From positions 552 to 7,012 of the forward strand of contig DIUC01000003.1 of the NCBI GenBank assembly GCA_002435785.1: a stretch of DNA of 6,461 nt, given 5' to 3'. Position 1 is the first letter of the stretch; each line of letters opens with the position of its first letter. The notes beneath the pieces are model-generated. The model saw only the letters and a program-made list of their open reading frames with translations, made no database searches and had not been told where the DNA came from. The stretch is from Saprospiraceae bacterium UBA6168 (lineage in GTDB: Bacteria > Bacteroidota > Bacteroidia > Chitinophagales > Saprospiraceae). Below, in pieces: positions 1 through 6,332 of the stretch. The position numbers and the translations under genes are program-made.

Positions 1-304
1 GCACCTGCTCCTTGATCTTGTGGACCGAGGCTTCGAACCCTTGCGCCTCGTAATTGCCTTCGTTGACCGCATTGGCGCGATCGGCCAGCCGGGTCATGGC
101 ATCGGCCTTGAGCGAGGCGGGATCGGGCGGCGGGGCTTCACCGGGCAGCGGCGGGAACTGCTCGCCGCCCCGAGTCATGCCGCCGGGAACCGGTGCCGAG
201 GGGCTGGCCGGAGCGCCGCCCTTCATCGGGCGCGCGACGCCGAAGGCCGGTCGGGCTCCCGCGCCCATGCCGCCTGGTCCATTGCGTCGGCCGAATGCGC
301 TCAT
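1..304 (-). CDS. cpaF: CpaF-like Flp/Tad pilus assembly ATPase, N-terminal part only
   Basis: Leftward partial gene whose start codon is at 304-302; it has no stop before the left edge, so only 101 residues are visible. The reading opens MSAFGRRNGPGGMGAGARPA, then FGVARPMKGG, a Pro/Gly-rich disordered stretch (about residues 28-62), GGEQFPPLPG (46-55), and ends GFEASVHKIKEQV. From family knowledge, this low-complexity leader followed by FEASVHKIKEQV is how sphingomonad CpaF proteins begin, just before the helical and secretion-ATPase domains. CpaF is the cytoplasmic hexameric ATPase that powers assembly of Flp (tight adherence) pili. The Walker motifs lie outside the window, so the catalytic part cannot be checked. 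A purine-rich ACAGGA lies about 11 bases before the ATG and could serve as ribosome binding site. It is divergent from the EamA transporter gene. The identification rests on recall of the family's N-terminus. Confidence 0.8.
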   Translation of the reverse strand, partial: MSAFGRRNGPGGMGAGARPAFGVARPMKGGAPASPSAPVPGGMTRGGEQFPPLPGEAPPPDPASLKADAMTRLADRANAVNEGNYEAQGFEASVHKIKEQV

Positions 305-435
305 GTCTCGATCAATCCTGTCCGAACGGGCCGCAGCCTGTCATGGCTCCGGCAGTTTCAGGTTGAACATTAGGGTTGAAACTTTGATAACTTCCTAATG
401 GGCAGTCGCCGTTCCTCCGGGCCTCCGAAAAGCCG
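305..435. promoter_or_regulatory. Divergent intergenic region with a possible rightward promoter
   Basis: This 131-base gap separates the leftward cpaF from the rightward transporter, so it must hold both start regions unless one is driven from elsewhere. For the rightward gene I see TTGAAC at 363-368, a 17-base spacer, and GATAAC at 386-391, a moderate match to a housekeeping -35/-10 pair. An inverted repeat CATTAGG (368-374) / CCTAATG (394-400) straddles the -10. GGTTGAA also occurs twice, at 361-367 and 374-380. The region is AT-richer than its flanks. The promoter call is by eye only. Confidence 0.35.
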
Positions 436-1329
436 ATGACGACACCTTCCGGGCCGGAGCCCAAGCCGGGACTGCTGCTGGCGCTGGTCGGATTCGCGCT
501 GCTTTCGCTGGGCGATGCGGTGATCAAGACCATGTCCGATGAATGGCCGTCGACCGCGCTGGCCGCGACCCGTTTCGCCATGGGCGCGGTCGGGCTGAGT
601 GCGCTTCTGCTGGCGCGCGAGGGTCGTGGGCCGCTGCCAGTTGCCGATCGCGGGCTTCATGCCCTGCGCGGTCTGGCCGTGACCCTGGCCACCACAGGCT
701 TCTTCGGCGCGCTGATGTTCATGCCGCTGGCCGAAGCCACGGCGATCAGCTTCACCAGTCCGATCCTCACCGCCCTGCTCGCCGCTCCGGTGCTGGGAGA
801 GCGGGTGAGGGGGGCAACCTGGGGCGCGTCGCTGCTCGCCTTTGCCGGGGTGCTGGCGATCCTGCGGCCCAACTTTCTGTCGCTGGGCTGGCCCGCGCTG
901 CTGCCGCTGGTCTCGGCCTCGGGGATGAGCCTGCTGATGATCCTGAATGGCAAGGCGGCCGGGCGCGGATCGCCGCTGGCCATGCAGGCCTGGGCCGCAG
1001 TTTTCGCCGCGCTGATGCTGGGCTCTGTCGCGCTGATCGGCCATTTCGGCTGGGGCGAGGGGCTGGTGATCGGCTGGCCGCACTGGTCGGTGCTGGCGCG
1101 CTGTGCCCTTGTCGCAGTGAGCGCCAGCACGGCCCACTGGCTGATCTTCCTCGGCACGGTGCGGGCAGGCGCTTCGCGGGTCGCGCCGATGATCCATGTG
1201 CAATTGCTGGTCGCCGGCCTGATCGGCTGGCTCGGCTTCGGCCATGTGCCTGACCTTGCCGCCATGGCCGGGGCGGGCCTGATTGTGCTGGCAGGCCTGT
1301 GGCTGTGGCGTGCGGAACGCCGGGCATGA
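436..1329 (+). CDS. DMT superfamily (EamA) transporter
   Basis: A 297-residue inner-membrane protein made almost entirely of hydrophobic helices, with the pattern and length of ten-segment EamA/DMT permeases. The first EamA repeat spans about residues 11-145. It includes LGDAVIKTMSDEWPS with a following helix containing R46, and the phrase FMPLAEATAISFTSPILTAL, which matches the family's helix 3-4 consensus, then LGERV before the next helix. The second repeat spans about 155-292 and contains RAGASRVAPMIHVQLLVAGL. Members export or import small metabolites such as amino acids, but the substrate cannot be told from sequence. The start at 436 has no clear Shine-Dalgarno site; it was chosen because the first transmembrane segment begins about 11 residues later and no better in-frame start is seen. 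The stop overlaps the start of the HNH gene (ATGA), so the two are probably co-transcribed and translationally coupled. Confidence 0.88.
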   Translation: MTTPSGPEPKPGLLLALVGFALLSLGDAVIKTMSDEWPSTALAATRFAMGAVGLSALLLAREGRGPLPVADRGLHALRGLAVTLATTGFFGALMFMPLAEATAISFTSPILTALLAAPVLGERVRGATWGASLLAFAGVLAILRPNFLSLGWPALLPLVSASGMSLLMILNGKAAGRGSPLAMQAWAAVFAALMLGSVALIGHFGWGEGLVIGWPHWSVLARCALVAVSASTAHWLIFLGTVRAGASRVAPMIHVQLLVAGLIGWLGFGHVPDLAAMAGAGLIVLAGLWLWRAERRA

Positions 1330-1724
1330 GCGAAGGGACCTGCTGGCTCTGCGCCCGGCCGCTGGGCCACCGGGTGGAATGGCACCACCCCTTGCCGAAA
1401 AGCCGGGGCGGGCGCGAGACGGTGCCGGTCCATCCAATCTGCCACCGCACGCTGCATGTCACTTTCGCCAATGCCGAACTGGCGCGGATCGGCACCGATG
1501 CGGAGCGGTTGCGCGCCCATCCCGCGCTGGCCCGTTTCCTCGGCTGGATTTCGGGCAAGTCGCCGGACTTTCATGCGCGCACCTTCGGCGCTAGTGGTTC
1601 AACCGAAACGGAAGAGTCCGGCTTCAGCCGGGCTTTTCGTTTCGATAAGTTGAACCATCACAAAGAGATGGCTGGTGGATCGGGCCGATATTCCGGGATC
1701 GGAATGTCGGAGTCGATCCACTAG
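1326..1724 (+). CDS. Small HNH endonuclease-family protein, probably with a frameshifted tail
   Basis: The start at 1326 overlaps the transporter stop (ATGA). The first ~88 residues look like the small HNH proteins common in sphingomonads: a zinc knuckle CWLC at residues 6-9, EWHHPLPKSRGG at 18-29 with the conserved His pair, VHPICHRTLH at 35-44 carrying the second metal-binding Cys/His set, and an ending near GWISGKSPDFHART. HNH domains bind a metal and cleave or nick DNA; whether this one is active is unknown. The open frame continues to 132 residues, but the extra tail (from about residue 89) is encoded by two back-to-back hairpins and does not look like protein. A TAG lies out of frame at 1592-1594, just before the first hairpin. 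One missing base near 1581-1589 would explain this, restoring an ending such as FHARTFRR. The true product is probably about 89 residues. Confidence 0.72.
   Translation: MSEGTCWLCARPLGHRVEWHHPLPKSRGGRETVPVHPICHRTLHVTFANAELARIGTDAERLRAHPALARFLGWISGKSPDFHARTFGASGSTETEESGFSRAFRFDKLNHHKEMAGGSGRYSGIGMSESIH
1596..1656 (+). terminator. Long hairpin, likely terminator after the transporter/HNH pair
   Basis: The left arm (1596-1622) and right arm (1627-1656) pair around a TTCA loop, with a 3-base bulge and a few mismatches. The inner core is CCGGC/GCCGG, followed on the right by CTTTTCGTTTCG. The outer arms GGTTCAAC and GTTGAACC pair perfectly. The T-rich right arm and its place after the conserved end of the HNH protein suggest an intrinsic terminator for rightward transcription. 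The left arm is A-rich, so it could also act in the other direction. Total pairing is longer than terminators usually need, so a REP-like palindromic repeat is an alternative. Confidence 0.6.
1676..1720. repeat. Second imperfect hairpin before the DUF6265 gene
   Basis: TGGATCG at 1676-1682 pairs with CGATCCA at 1714-1720. Inside this, ATTCC (1690-1694) pairs with GGAAT (1701-1705) around GGGATC, and CCGA at 1685-1688 pairs with TCGG at 1707-1710. There is no following T-run, so it is not a standard terminator. It ends 13 bases before the next start codon and could be an operator, a leader RNA structure, or part of a palindromic repeat with the preceding hairpin. Confidence 0.5.
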
Positions 1725-1733
1725 GCAGAGGCG

Positions 1734-2186
1734 ATGAACCGTCTGCTTGCTCTGCCGCTCGCCCTGTTGCTCGCCGCCAGCCCGCTTGCGGCGCAGGATC
1801 AGGGCTTGCCCGGATGGCTGGCCGGGGCCTGGTCGATGGAAAGCGGCGCGCGCTGGGCGGACGAGACCTGGACCACGGCGCGAGGCGGCATGATGATCGG
1901 TGCCTCGCGCTCGGGCTTCGGGCCTGAGCTGGCCGAGTGGGAACACAGCCGCATCGTGCGCCGCGCCGATGGCGGGATCAGCCTCTTCACCCAGCCGCAG
2001 GGGCGCGCACTGATCGAGTTCCGCATGGCGACGATGAGCGAGACGGCGATTGAATTTGCCAATCCGGCGCACGGTTATCCCCAGCGCATCCGCTATGAGC
2101 GGGTCGGACAACTGCTGATTGCCGAAGTGTCGAAGATGGACGGTAGCGAGGCCATGCGCTGGCAATATCGGCGGGTGGCGGAGTAA
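1734..2186 (+). CDS. Small secreted DUF6265-family protein
   Basis: A 150-residue protein with a clear signal peptide: MNRLLALPLALLLAASPLAA, with likely cleavage before Q21, so the mature protein of about 130 residues is periplasmic or surface-located. The mature part begins LPGWLAGAWSMES, then WADETWTTARGGMMIGASRS at 41-60, and carries FANPAHGYPQRIRY at 108-121. This set (LAG.W, a Trp-rich GG-M-G strand, and an NP-H--PQ-I-Y motif) is what I know from DUF6265 proteins, which are predicted small beta-rich, lipocalin-like folds of unknown function. The start is supported by GAGG about 5 bases upstream and by the signal peptide directly after it. It follows the two hairpins, so it may have its own promoter. 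It is convergent with atpC, 54 bases away. Function is not known and none is proposed. Confidence 0.75.
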   Translation: MNRLLALPLALLLAASPLAAQDQGLPGWLAGAWSMESGARWADETWTTARGGMMIGASRSGFGPELAEWEHSRIVRRADGGISLFTQPQGRALIEFRMATMSETAIEFANPAHGYPQRIRYERVGQLLIAEVSKMDGSEAMRWQYRRVAE

Positions 2187-2190
2187 ATCG

Positions 2191-2214
2191 AAAAAGGGGC
2201 GCCAGAAGCGCCCC
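2191..2214 (-). terminator. Intrinsic terminator of the leftward atp genes
   Basis: On the minus strand the sequence reads GGGGCGC-TTCTG-GCGCCCC followed directly by TTTTT. The perfect 7-bp GC stem is at 2196-2202/2208-2214 with a 5-base loop, and the T-run is at 2195-2191. It starts 26 bases after the atpC stop. The plus-strand side lacks a T-run (CTGATC), so it mainly serves the leftward genes, though the stem could also slow transcripts arriving from the DUF6265 gene. Confidence 0.85.
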
Positions 2215-2240
2215 CTGATCGTCGTGCAAATACCTGCGGA

Positions 2241-2498
2241 TCAGCCCGCGACGTGCTCCGCCAGGATGGTGAGGCCAGTGGCGCTCACTTCCGCGAAGCC
2301 GCCCTGGACCTGGATTTCCTCAGGCTGGGCATTTTCCGACTTGTAGATCTTCACCGCGCCGTCGCGGATCGTCGACATGAAGGGCGCGTGGCCCGCCAGC
2401 ACGCCGAACTCGCCTTCCGTGCCGGGGACGACCACCATGTGGACGTCCTCGGACCGGACCAGACGCGCAGGCGTGACGAGTTCGAAGTGGAGAGCCAT
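2241..2498 (-). CDS. atpC: F0F1 ATP synthase subunit epsilon, short sphingomonad form
   Basis: An 85-residue protein matching the N-terminal beta-sandwich domain of ATP synthase epsilon: LHFELVTPARLVRSEDVHMV, VVPGTEGEFGVLAGHAPFMS at about 23-42, and QVQGGFAEVSATGLTILAEH towards the end. The subunit sits at the foot of the central stalk, linking gamma to the c-ring. Most bacterial epsilons are about 130-140 residues and carry a C-terminal helical hairpin that inhibits ATP hydrolysis. That hairpin is absent here, and from memory such a short form is normal in sphingomonads, so I do not read it as a truncation. It starts 6 bases after the atpD stop, with AGG about 12 bases upstream, as in a normal atpDC pair. 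Its base composition matches the left, alphaproteobacterial part of the window. Confidence 0.93.
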   Translation of the reverse strand: MALHFELVTPARLVRSEDVHMVVVPGTEGEFGVLAGHAPFMSTIRDGAVKIYKSENAQPEEIQVQGGFAEVSATGLTILAEHVAG

Positions 2499-2504
2499 TT
2501 GCGA

Positions 2505-4013
2505 TTACGCCTCTTCGGCCAGCTTCTTGGCCTTTTCGATGGCCTCATCGATGCCGCCGACCATGTAGAACGCGGCTTCGGGAAGGTGATCGTATTCGCC
2601 GTCAACCACAGCCTTGAACGAACGCACGGTGTCTTCGACCTGTACGAACTTGCCGCTGATGCCGGTGAACACTTCTGCAACGTGGAACGGCTGCGAAAGG
2701 AAGCGCTGCACCCGGCGGGCACGGTGTACCACGAGTTTGTCCTCCTCCGAAAGCTCGTCCATACCAAGGATGGCGATGATGTCCAGCAATTCGTTGTAGC
2801 GCTGGAGGGTAAGCTTCACCTTTTGGGCGCAGTTATAATGCTCGGCACCGATGATAAGCGGGTCGAGGATACGGCTGGTCGAGTCCAACGGATCCACCGA
2901 TGGGTAGATACCGAGCGACGCAATCTTCCGGCTCAATACCGTCGTGGCGTCCAAGTGGGCGAAGGTGGTAGCAGGTGCTGGGTCGGTCAAGTCGTCGGCA
3001 GGTACGTAAACGGCCTGTACCGAAGTGATGGAACCACGCTTGGTAGAAGTGATGCGCTCTTGCATGAGGCCCATCTCAGTGGCCAACGTCGGCTGATAAC
3101 CCACGGCTGATGGCATACGGCCCAGCAAGGCCGACATCTCAGAACCCGCCTGCGTAAAGCGGAAGATATTGTCAATAAAGAAAAGGATGTCACGGCCACC
3201 AGTCGGGTCGTTGAGGTCGCCGTCGCGGTAGTATTCGGCGACGGTGAGGCCAGAGAGGGCCACCCGTGCACGTGCGCCTGGCGGCTCGTTCATTTGACCA
3301 AAAACAAAGGTCGCTTTGGAATTCTTGAGGCTTTCCTTGCTCACTTTCGAGAGGTCCCAGCCGCCTTCCTCCATGCTGTGCATAAAGTCCTTGCCGTAGT
3401 CAATAATGCCGGATTCGAGCATCTCTCGCATAAGGTCATTGCCCTCACGGGTGCGCTCGCCCACACCTGCAAACACGGAGATTCCTTCGTAAGCCTTGGC
3501 GATATTGTTGATAAGCTCCTGAATCAATACCGTTTTGCCCACACCTGCACCGCCGAAGAGGCCGATTTTGCCGCCCTTCATGTATGGCTCGATGAGGTCA
3601 ATCACTTTGATACCCGTGTAAAGCACCTCCTTCTCTACGGAAAGCTCCTCATAGGTAGGTGGCTTGCGGTGAATGGGGTACTGTTTTTCACGAGAAACCG
3701 GGCCGATACCGTCAATGGCCTCACCTACCACGTTGAACAAGCGGCCCTTGATGGCCTCACCAACTGGCATGGAGATGGGGATGCCAGTGTCCACTACTTC
3801 CATGCCACGGGTAAGGCCGTCGGTGGAGTCCATGGCGATGGTGCGGACACTGTCCTCGCCAAGGTGGCGCTGTGCTTCGAGCACGAGTTTTTCGCCGTTG
3901 TGGCGGGTCACTTCGAGGGCGCTGAGGATTTCTGGGAGTTTTGCACCTTCACCAGAGAAGCTGACGTCAACTACCGCCCCGATGATTTGCTTGATATGGC
4001 CGATATTTTTCAT
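2505..4013 (-). CDS. atpD: F0F1 ATP synthase subunit beta, chimeric between two phyla
   Basis: A full-length, in-frame 502-residue catalytic beta subunit. Walker A GGAGVGKT is at 154-161, the catalytic Glu lies in GERTREG (E186), Walker B ILFFIDN is at 276-282, and DELSEED at 419-425. Beta subunits make ATP at the F1 interfaces. The first ~420 residues look Bacteroidota: an extended segment YGKDFMHSMEEGGWDLSKVS at 206-225, and RILDPLIIGAEHYNCAQKVK at 381-400. The last ~50 residues (SGKFVQVEDTVRSFKAVVDG, then EYDHLPEAAFYMVGGIDEAI, ending AKKLAEEA) are alphaproteobacterial; Bacteroidota proteins there usually read like VMVDIKDTIKGF with a different ending. The two halves meet within the conserved run around RRVQRFLSQPFHVAEVFTG (433-451). 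The start follows an AT-rich leader without Shine-Dalgarno site, as is usual in Bacteroidota. The gene as shown probably does not exist in one organism. Confidence 0.93.
   Translation of the reverse strand: MKNIGHIKQIIGAVVDVSFSGEGAKLPEILSALEVTRHNGEKLVLEAQRHLGEDSVRTIAMDSTDGLTRGMEVVDTGIPISMPVGEAIKGRLFNVVGEAIDGIGPVSREKQYPIHRKPPTYEELSVEKEVLYTGIKVIDLIEPYMKGGKIGLFGGAGVGKTVLIQELINNIAKAYEGISVFAGVGERTREGNDLMREMLESGIIDYGKDFMHSMEEGGWDLSKVSKESLKNSKATFVFGQMNEPPGARARVALSGLTVAEYYRDGDLNDPTGGRDILFFIDNIFRFTQAGSEMSALLGRMPSAVGYQPTLATEMGLMQERITSTKRGSITSVQAVYVPADDLTDPAPATTFAHLDATTVLSRKIASLGIYPSVDPLDSTSRILDPLIIGAEHYNCAQKVKLTLQRYNELLDIIAILGMDELSEEDKLVVHRARRVQRFLSQPFHVAEVFTGISGKFVQVEDTVRSFKAVVDGEYDHLPEAAFYMVGGIDEAIEKAKKLAEEA
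2650..2760. other. Probable chimera junction inside atpD
   Basis: In this interval both the encoded protein type and the base composition change from Bacteroidota-like (to the right) to Sphingomonadales-like (to the left). It encodes about residues 419-455 of AtpD, among the most conserved stretches of the protein, where the two lineages can share long identical words. The exact breakpoint cannot be placed by eye. The flanks agree with the switch: all features to the left are alphaproteobacterial in type and all those to the right are Bacteroidota in type. Confidence 0.8.
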
Positions 4014-4086
4014 AAAAAAGGCAAGTTTTTAGTTTGTCGGGGGAAAGGTTTCCGCTTGCTGGGAAGCCCCCTCCCGAAAATCGGCG

Positions 4087-4116
4087 CAAAGATACACTTT
4101 CGGGGTAGTTTGCAAA
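4087..4116 (-). promoter_or_regulatory. Bacteroidota-type promoter for atpD
   Basis: On the minus strand TTTG (4116-4113) is followed by an 18-base spacer and TATCTTTG (4094-4087). This fits the known Bacteroidota housekeeping promoter pattern of TTTG and TAnnTTTG about 19 bases apart. It lies about 75 bases upstream of the atpD start and downstream of the terminator of the pectate lyase-like gene. atpD is therefore read from its own promoter, consistent with the split atpDC unit of this phylum. A 12-bp perfect palindrome AGTTTGCAAACT (4107-4118) covers the -33 element. Confidence 0.75.
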
Positions 4117-4200
4117 CTTTGAGGGAAGGAAAAGAAAAAGTTGGGAAGATTTTAAACGCAAGACTTGGCATAAATTCTTGGGCAGCATTTGCGGAGCTAC

Positions 4201-4247
4201 CAAAAAGCAAAGCGTCGGAATTGATAATCACCCAATTCCGACACTTT
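4201..4247 (-). terminator. Intrinsic terminator after the pectate lyase-like gene
   Basis: GTCGGAATTG and CAATTCCGAC (4214-4223/4233-4242) form a perfect 10-bp stem with a 9-base loop. The stem extends to 15 bp (4209-4223/4233-4247) with one imperfect pair, which would be a G-U wobble in minus-strand RNA but a mismatch in plus-strand RNA. That points to leftward transcription. On the minus strand it is followed by GCTTTGCTTTTTG. It begins 7 bases after the upstream gene's stop codon. Confidence 0.85.
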
Positions 4248-4253
4248 AGAGGG

Positions 4254-6248
4254 TCAGTACCCAACCACTACCCGCTCCGAATACCGCAGGTAGTCATTCC
4301 AAAAATGCAGGAAATAAACACCTGCTGCCAATCCAGTCACATCCACCGTTCCTTGGCCATTTTGAATGGAGGATATGCGCTGGAGACGGCCATTTATATC
4401 AAAGAGTGCAACCTGCACGGGCAGCCGCAACTCGTCCATTACTTCCACTTCAATTTTTCCTTCGGAAAAATTGCGGCGCAGCCGTAGCCAATCCGCTGAC
4501 GAAACCAACTGCACGGCGACGGTCTTCAGGTACTCCCGGCTACCATCATTGTTGAGTAGGACGAGGCGGTAGTAGTGCGTTCCGCTTGGCACTTTTTCAT
4601 CTTGCAACTGATAGTGGATGGCATGGTGGTCGTTCTTTGCCGAAAGGCGGCCAATGGTTTTAAAATCATGCCCATCCTCGCTGCGCTCAATGACGAAAGC
4701 CTCGCTAGCCACGGTGTTCTCCGCCGTCCAGCGGAGCAGCACCTTGCGCTCGGCGGCAATTGGAATTGCCTGAAAATCAATCAGCTCGGTGGCTAAGGTC
4801 GTGATCCCGCTCACGAGGCTTTCGGCGAGTTGGTTGAGGTAACATTCCAGATTGGTGTAGCCAGCAATGCCCGTCAGCACCACCGAAAGCTGTGTGCCAT
4901 TGTGGTCTTGTACATTTGGGTTGAGGCCGTAAGCGGCATAAGTGTTTTCCCAAGCATCGGGCATGCCATCGTTGTCGGTATCGGTGGGAGCGGTCGGTTG
5001 AGTGCTGAAATCGAGGCGGAAGGCGTCGTGGTAGTAGTCCACGCCGTCCACTGGTTTTGGGTCAATGTTGTTGCTGTTGATGAACTTGAGCAAGCGGCGG
5101 TTCATGCTGTCACGCCCCATGGGGCTATGGCCGTTGAACGCCCCTACATTGGTATAAACATGGTTTGCCAAACTGCTGGAAGCAGTGTAGGATATGCTCG
5201 GATAGTTGAAACGGGCATTGCGAAGCGTGGCATTTCCATTGTCGGTATTGGGGTTATACAGGGCAAAATCATTGCAGCAATAAAACAACTCGTAATCGGA
5301 GTAGCTGGGGTAAAGGTTCATGGTATTGTCGTCGGCAAAAAGCTCGTTGCCGCTGTGGCCGAGCATGGGGTGGTTGAACATGGGGCCGCCATAATTCGAC
5401 CTTGCCACGGTGCGGTTGCCGATGAAGTTGGGTTTAATCAAAAACTCGTCATCCGGCTCGTAATAGATTTGGATGGGCATGTCCCAGAGCAGGTTGTTGG
5501 AGAATTCGAACCGGAACGGGTGAGCGAGGCAGTCCGCATCGCCGGGGCTTTCGGCGCTCGGTTCGCAGGAGATTTCAGGCATGCGGCCCCCGATGCGGTT
5601 CCAGACGTTGTGGTGGATGCTCACGTTGTCCTTCGGGTGGGCGGTGGTGGAGTAGTTCATCAACATGCCGCCGAGGTAGTAGTGCCCGCCGAGCGTTTCT
5701 GCCAATAGGCAATTGGAAATGGTGATGTTCGAGCTGCGTGAAAGCTGCACGCACTCGTCAATGGCGTTTGCGAACGAGCAATGGTCAACGACGATGTTCC
5801 GGGCGCCGTCGAGCCGCAGAGCGTCGTCCAAGACCCAACCATTGCCGGGGCGCACGTCCTCGGTGTTTGGACGGGAGTTGAGGTGCCGGATGATGACGTT
5901 TTGCGCCAGCCCGGAAGGCTCGTAATAGTCGTCGAGGAGGATGCCGCGCACCGTGATGCCGCCCGGAGAGGTCTGCCCGGCGATGTAGCAGTTGCCCCAC
6001 TCTATTTCGGCGGCGCAGTCAATGATGCCGCTGACCTTGAACAGGATGTACTTCGCCCCCGACTGGCTGAGGCCCTGGTTGAGGGAGCCGGGGCCGCTGC
6101 AATTGAGGTTGGTGACATAATAAACGGTGCCGCCCCGCCCGCCCGTGGTCGTCGTGGTGCCGAAACCCTCCGCACCGGGGAAGGCGGGAATTTGCGCAGC
6201 ACAAAATGAGAAAGTAAAAAGTGCAAAAACAATCGTGGTGAACTTCAT
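4254..6248 (-). CDS. Secreted PL1-type pectate lyase-like protein with T9SS sorting domain
   Basis: A 664-residue multidomain exported protein. The start at 6248 is preferred over an in-frame ATG 52 codons upstream because it is followed at once by a signal peptide (MKFTTIVFALFTFSFCAAQ), while the upstream extension looks non-coding. The mature protein opens PAFPGAEGFG, then GGRGGTVYYVTNLN and SGPGSLNQGL, the hallmark start of PL1 pectate lyases, followed by right-handed beta-helix repeats to about residue 345. NIVVDHCSFA (151-160) matches the PL1 DHCS motif, and RIGGRMPEIS (218-227) may hold the catalytic Arg. A calcium-type linker TDTDNDGMPDAWE is at 422-434, then GYTNLECYLNQL (463-474), a fibronectin-like region (~500-580), and a C-terminal sorting domain (~590-664: VALFDINGRLQ, VDVTGLAAGVYFLHF). 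The last implies secretion by the type IX system, a Bacteroidota trait. Substrate is likely pectin or a related polyuronate; activity is inferred. Confidence 0.85.
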   Translation of the reverse strand: MKFTTIVFALFTFSFCAAQIPAFPGAEGFGTTTTTGGRGGTVYYVTNLNCSGPGSLNQGLSQSGAKYILFKVSGIIDCAAEIEWGNCYIAGQTSPGGITVRGILLDDYYEPSGLAQNVIIRHLNSRPNTEDVRPGNGWVLDDALRLDGARNIVVDHCSFANAIDECVQLSRSSNITISNCLLAETLGGHYYLGGMLMNYSTTAHPKDNVSIHHNVWNRIGGRMPEISCEPSAESPGDADCLAHPFRFEFSNNLLWDMPIQIYYEPDDEFLIKPNFIGNRTVARSNYGGPMFNHPMLGHSGNELFADDNTMNLYPSYSDYELFYCCNDFALYNPNTDNGNATLRNARFNYPSISYTASSSLANHVYTNVGAFNGHSPMGRDSMNRRLLKFINSNNIDPKPVDGVDYYHDAFRLDFSTQPTAPTDTDNDGMPDAWENTYAAYGLNPNVQDHNGTQLSVVLTGIAGYTNLECYLNQLAESLVSGITTLATELIDFQAIPIAAERKVLLRWTAENTVASEAFVIERSEDGHDFKTIGRLSAKNDHHAIHYQLQDEKVPSGTHYYRLVLLNNDGSREYLKTVAVQLVSSADWLRLRRNFSEGKIEVEVMDELRLPVQVALFDINGRLQRISSIQNGQGTVDVTGLAAGVYFLHFWNDYLRYSERVVVGY

Positions 6249-6332
6249 TGGCAGTTTTTTTTGTGGACAAAGCACGGCGGAATGACACTTGCACACTGGG
6301 AATTTTGCGCCAAAAACGGGTAAAAAGGCGCA

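Noticed and set aside
370..1437. Long open frame antisense to the EamA transporter, with others overlapping it
   Set aside because: The translations are Arg/Gln/Ala/Pro-rich with no domain pattern, as expected from the antisense of a GC-rich gene; the transporter strand gives a clear ten-helix protein.
2241..2498. Truncated atpC because epsilon lacks its C-terminal helices
   Set aside because: The 85-residue form is, to my knowledge, normal in sphingomonads; the gene has proper start and stop codons and a terminator 26 bases downstream.
2253..4487. Two long open frames antisense to atpC/atpD (2253-3110 and 3294-4487)
   Set aside because: They mirror highly conserved ATP synthase genes, show no family motifs, and the second runs across the atpD promoter and the upstream terminator.
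4830..5708. A 292-residue open frame antisense to the lyase-like gene
   Set aside because: Val/Gly/Ala-rich shadow of a clear PL1/T9SS protein, with no recognisable motif or start context.
2505..6248. Transfer of a Bacteroidota atpD-lyase segment into a sphingomonad
   Set aside because: Possible, but no mobile element, integrase or target duplication is seen, and a switch inside the most conserved stretch of atpD is what misassembly would produce.
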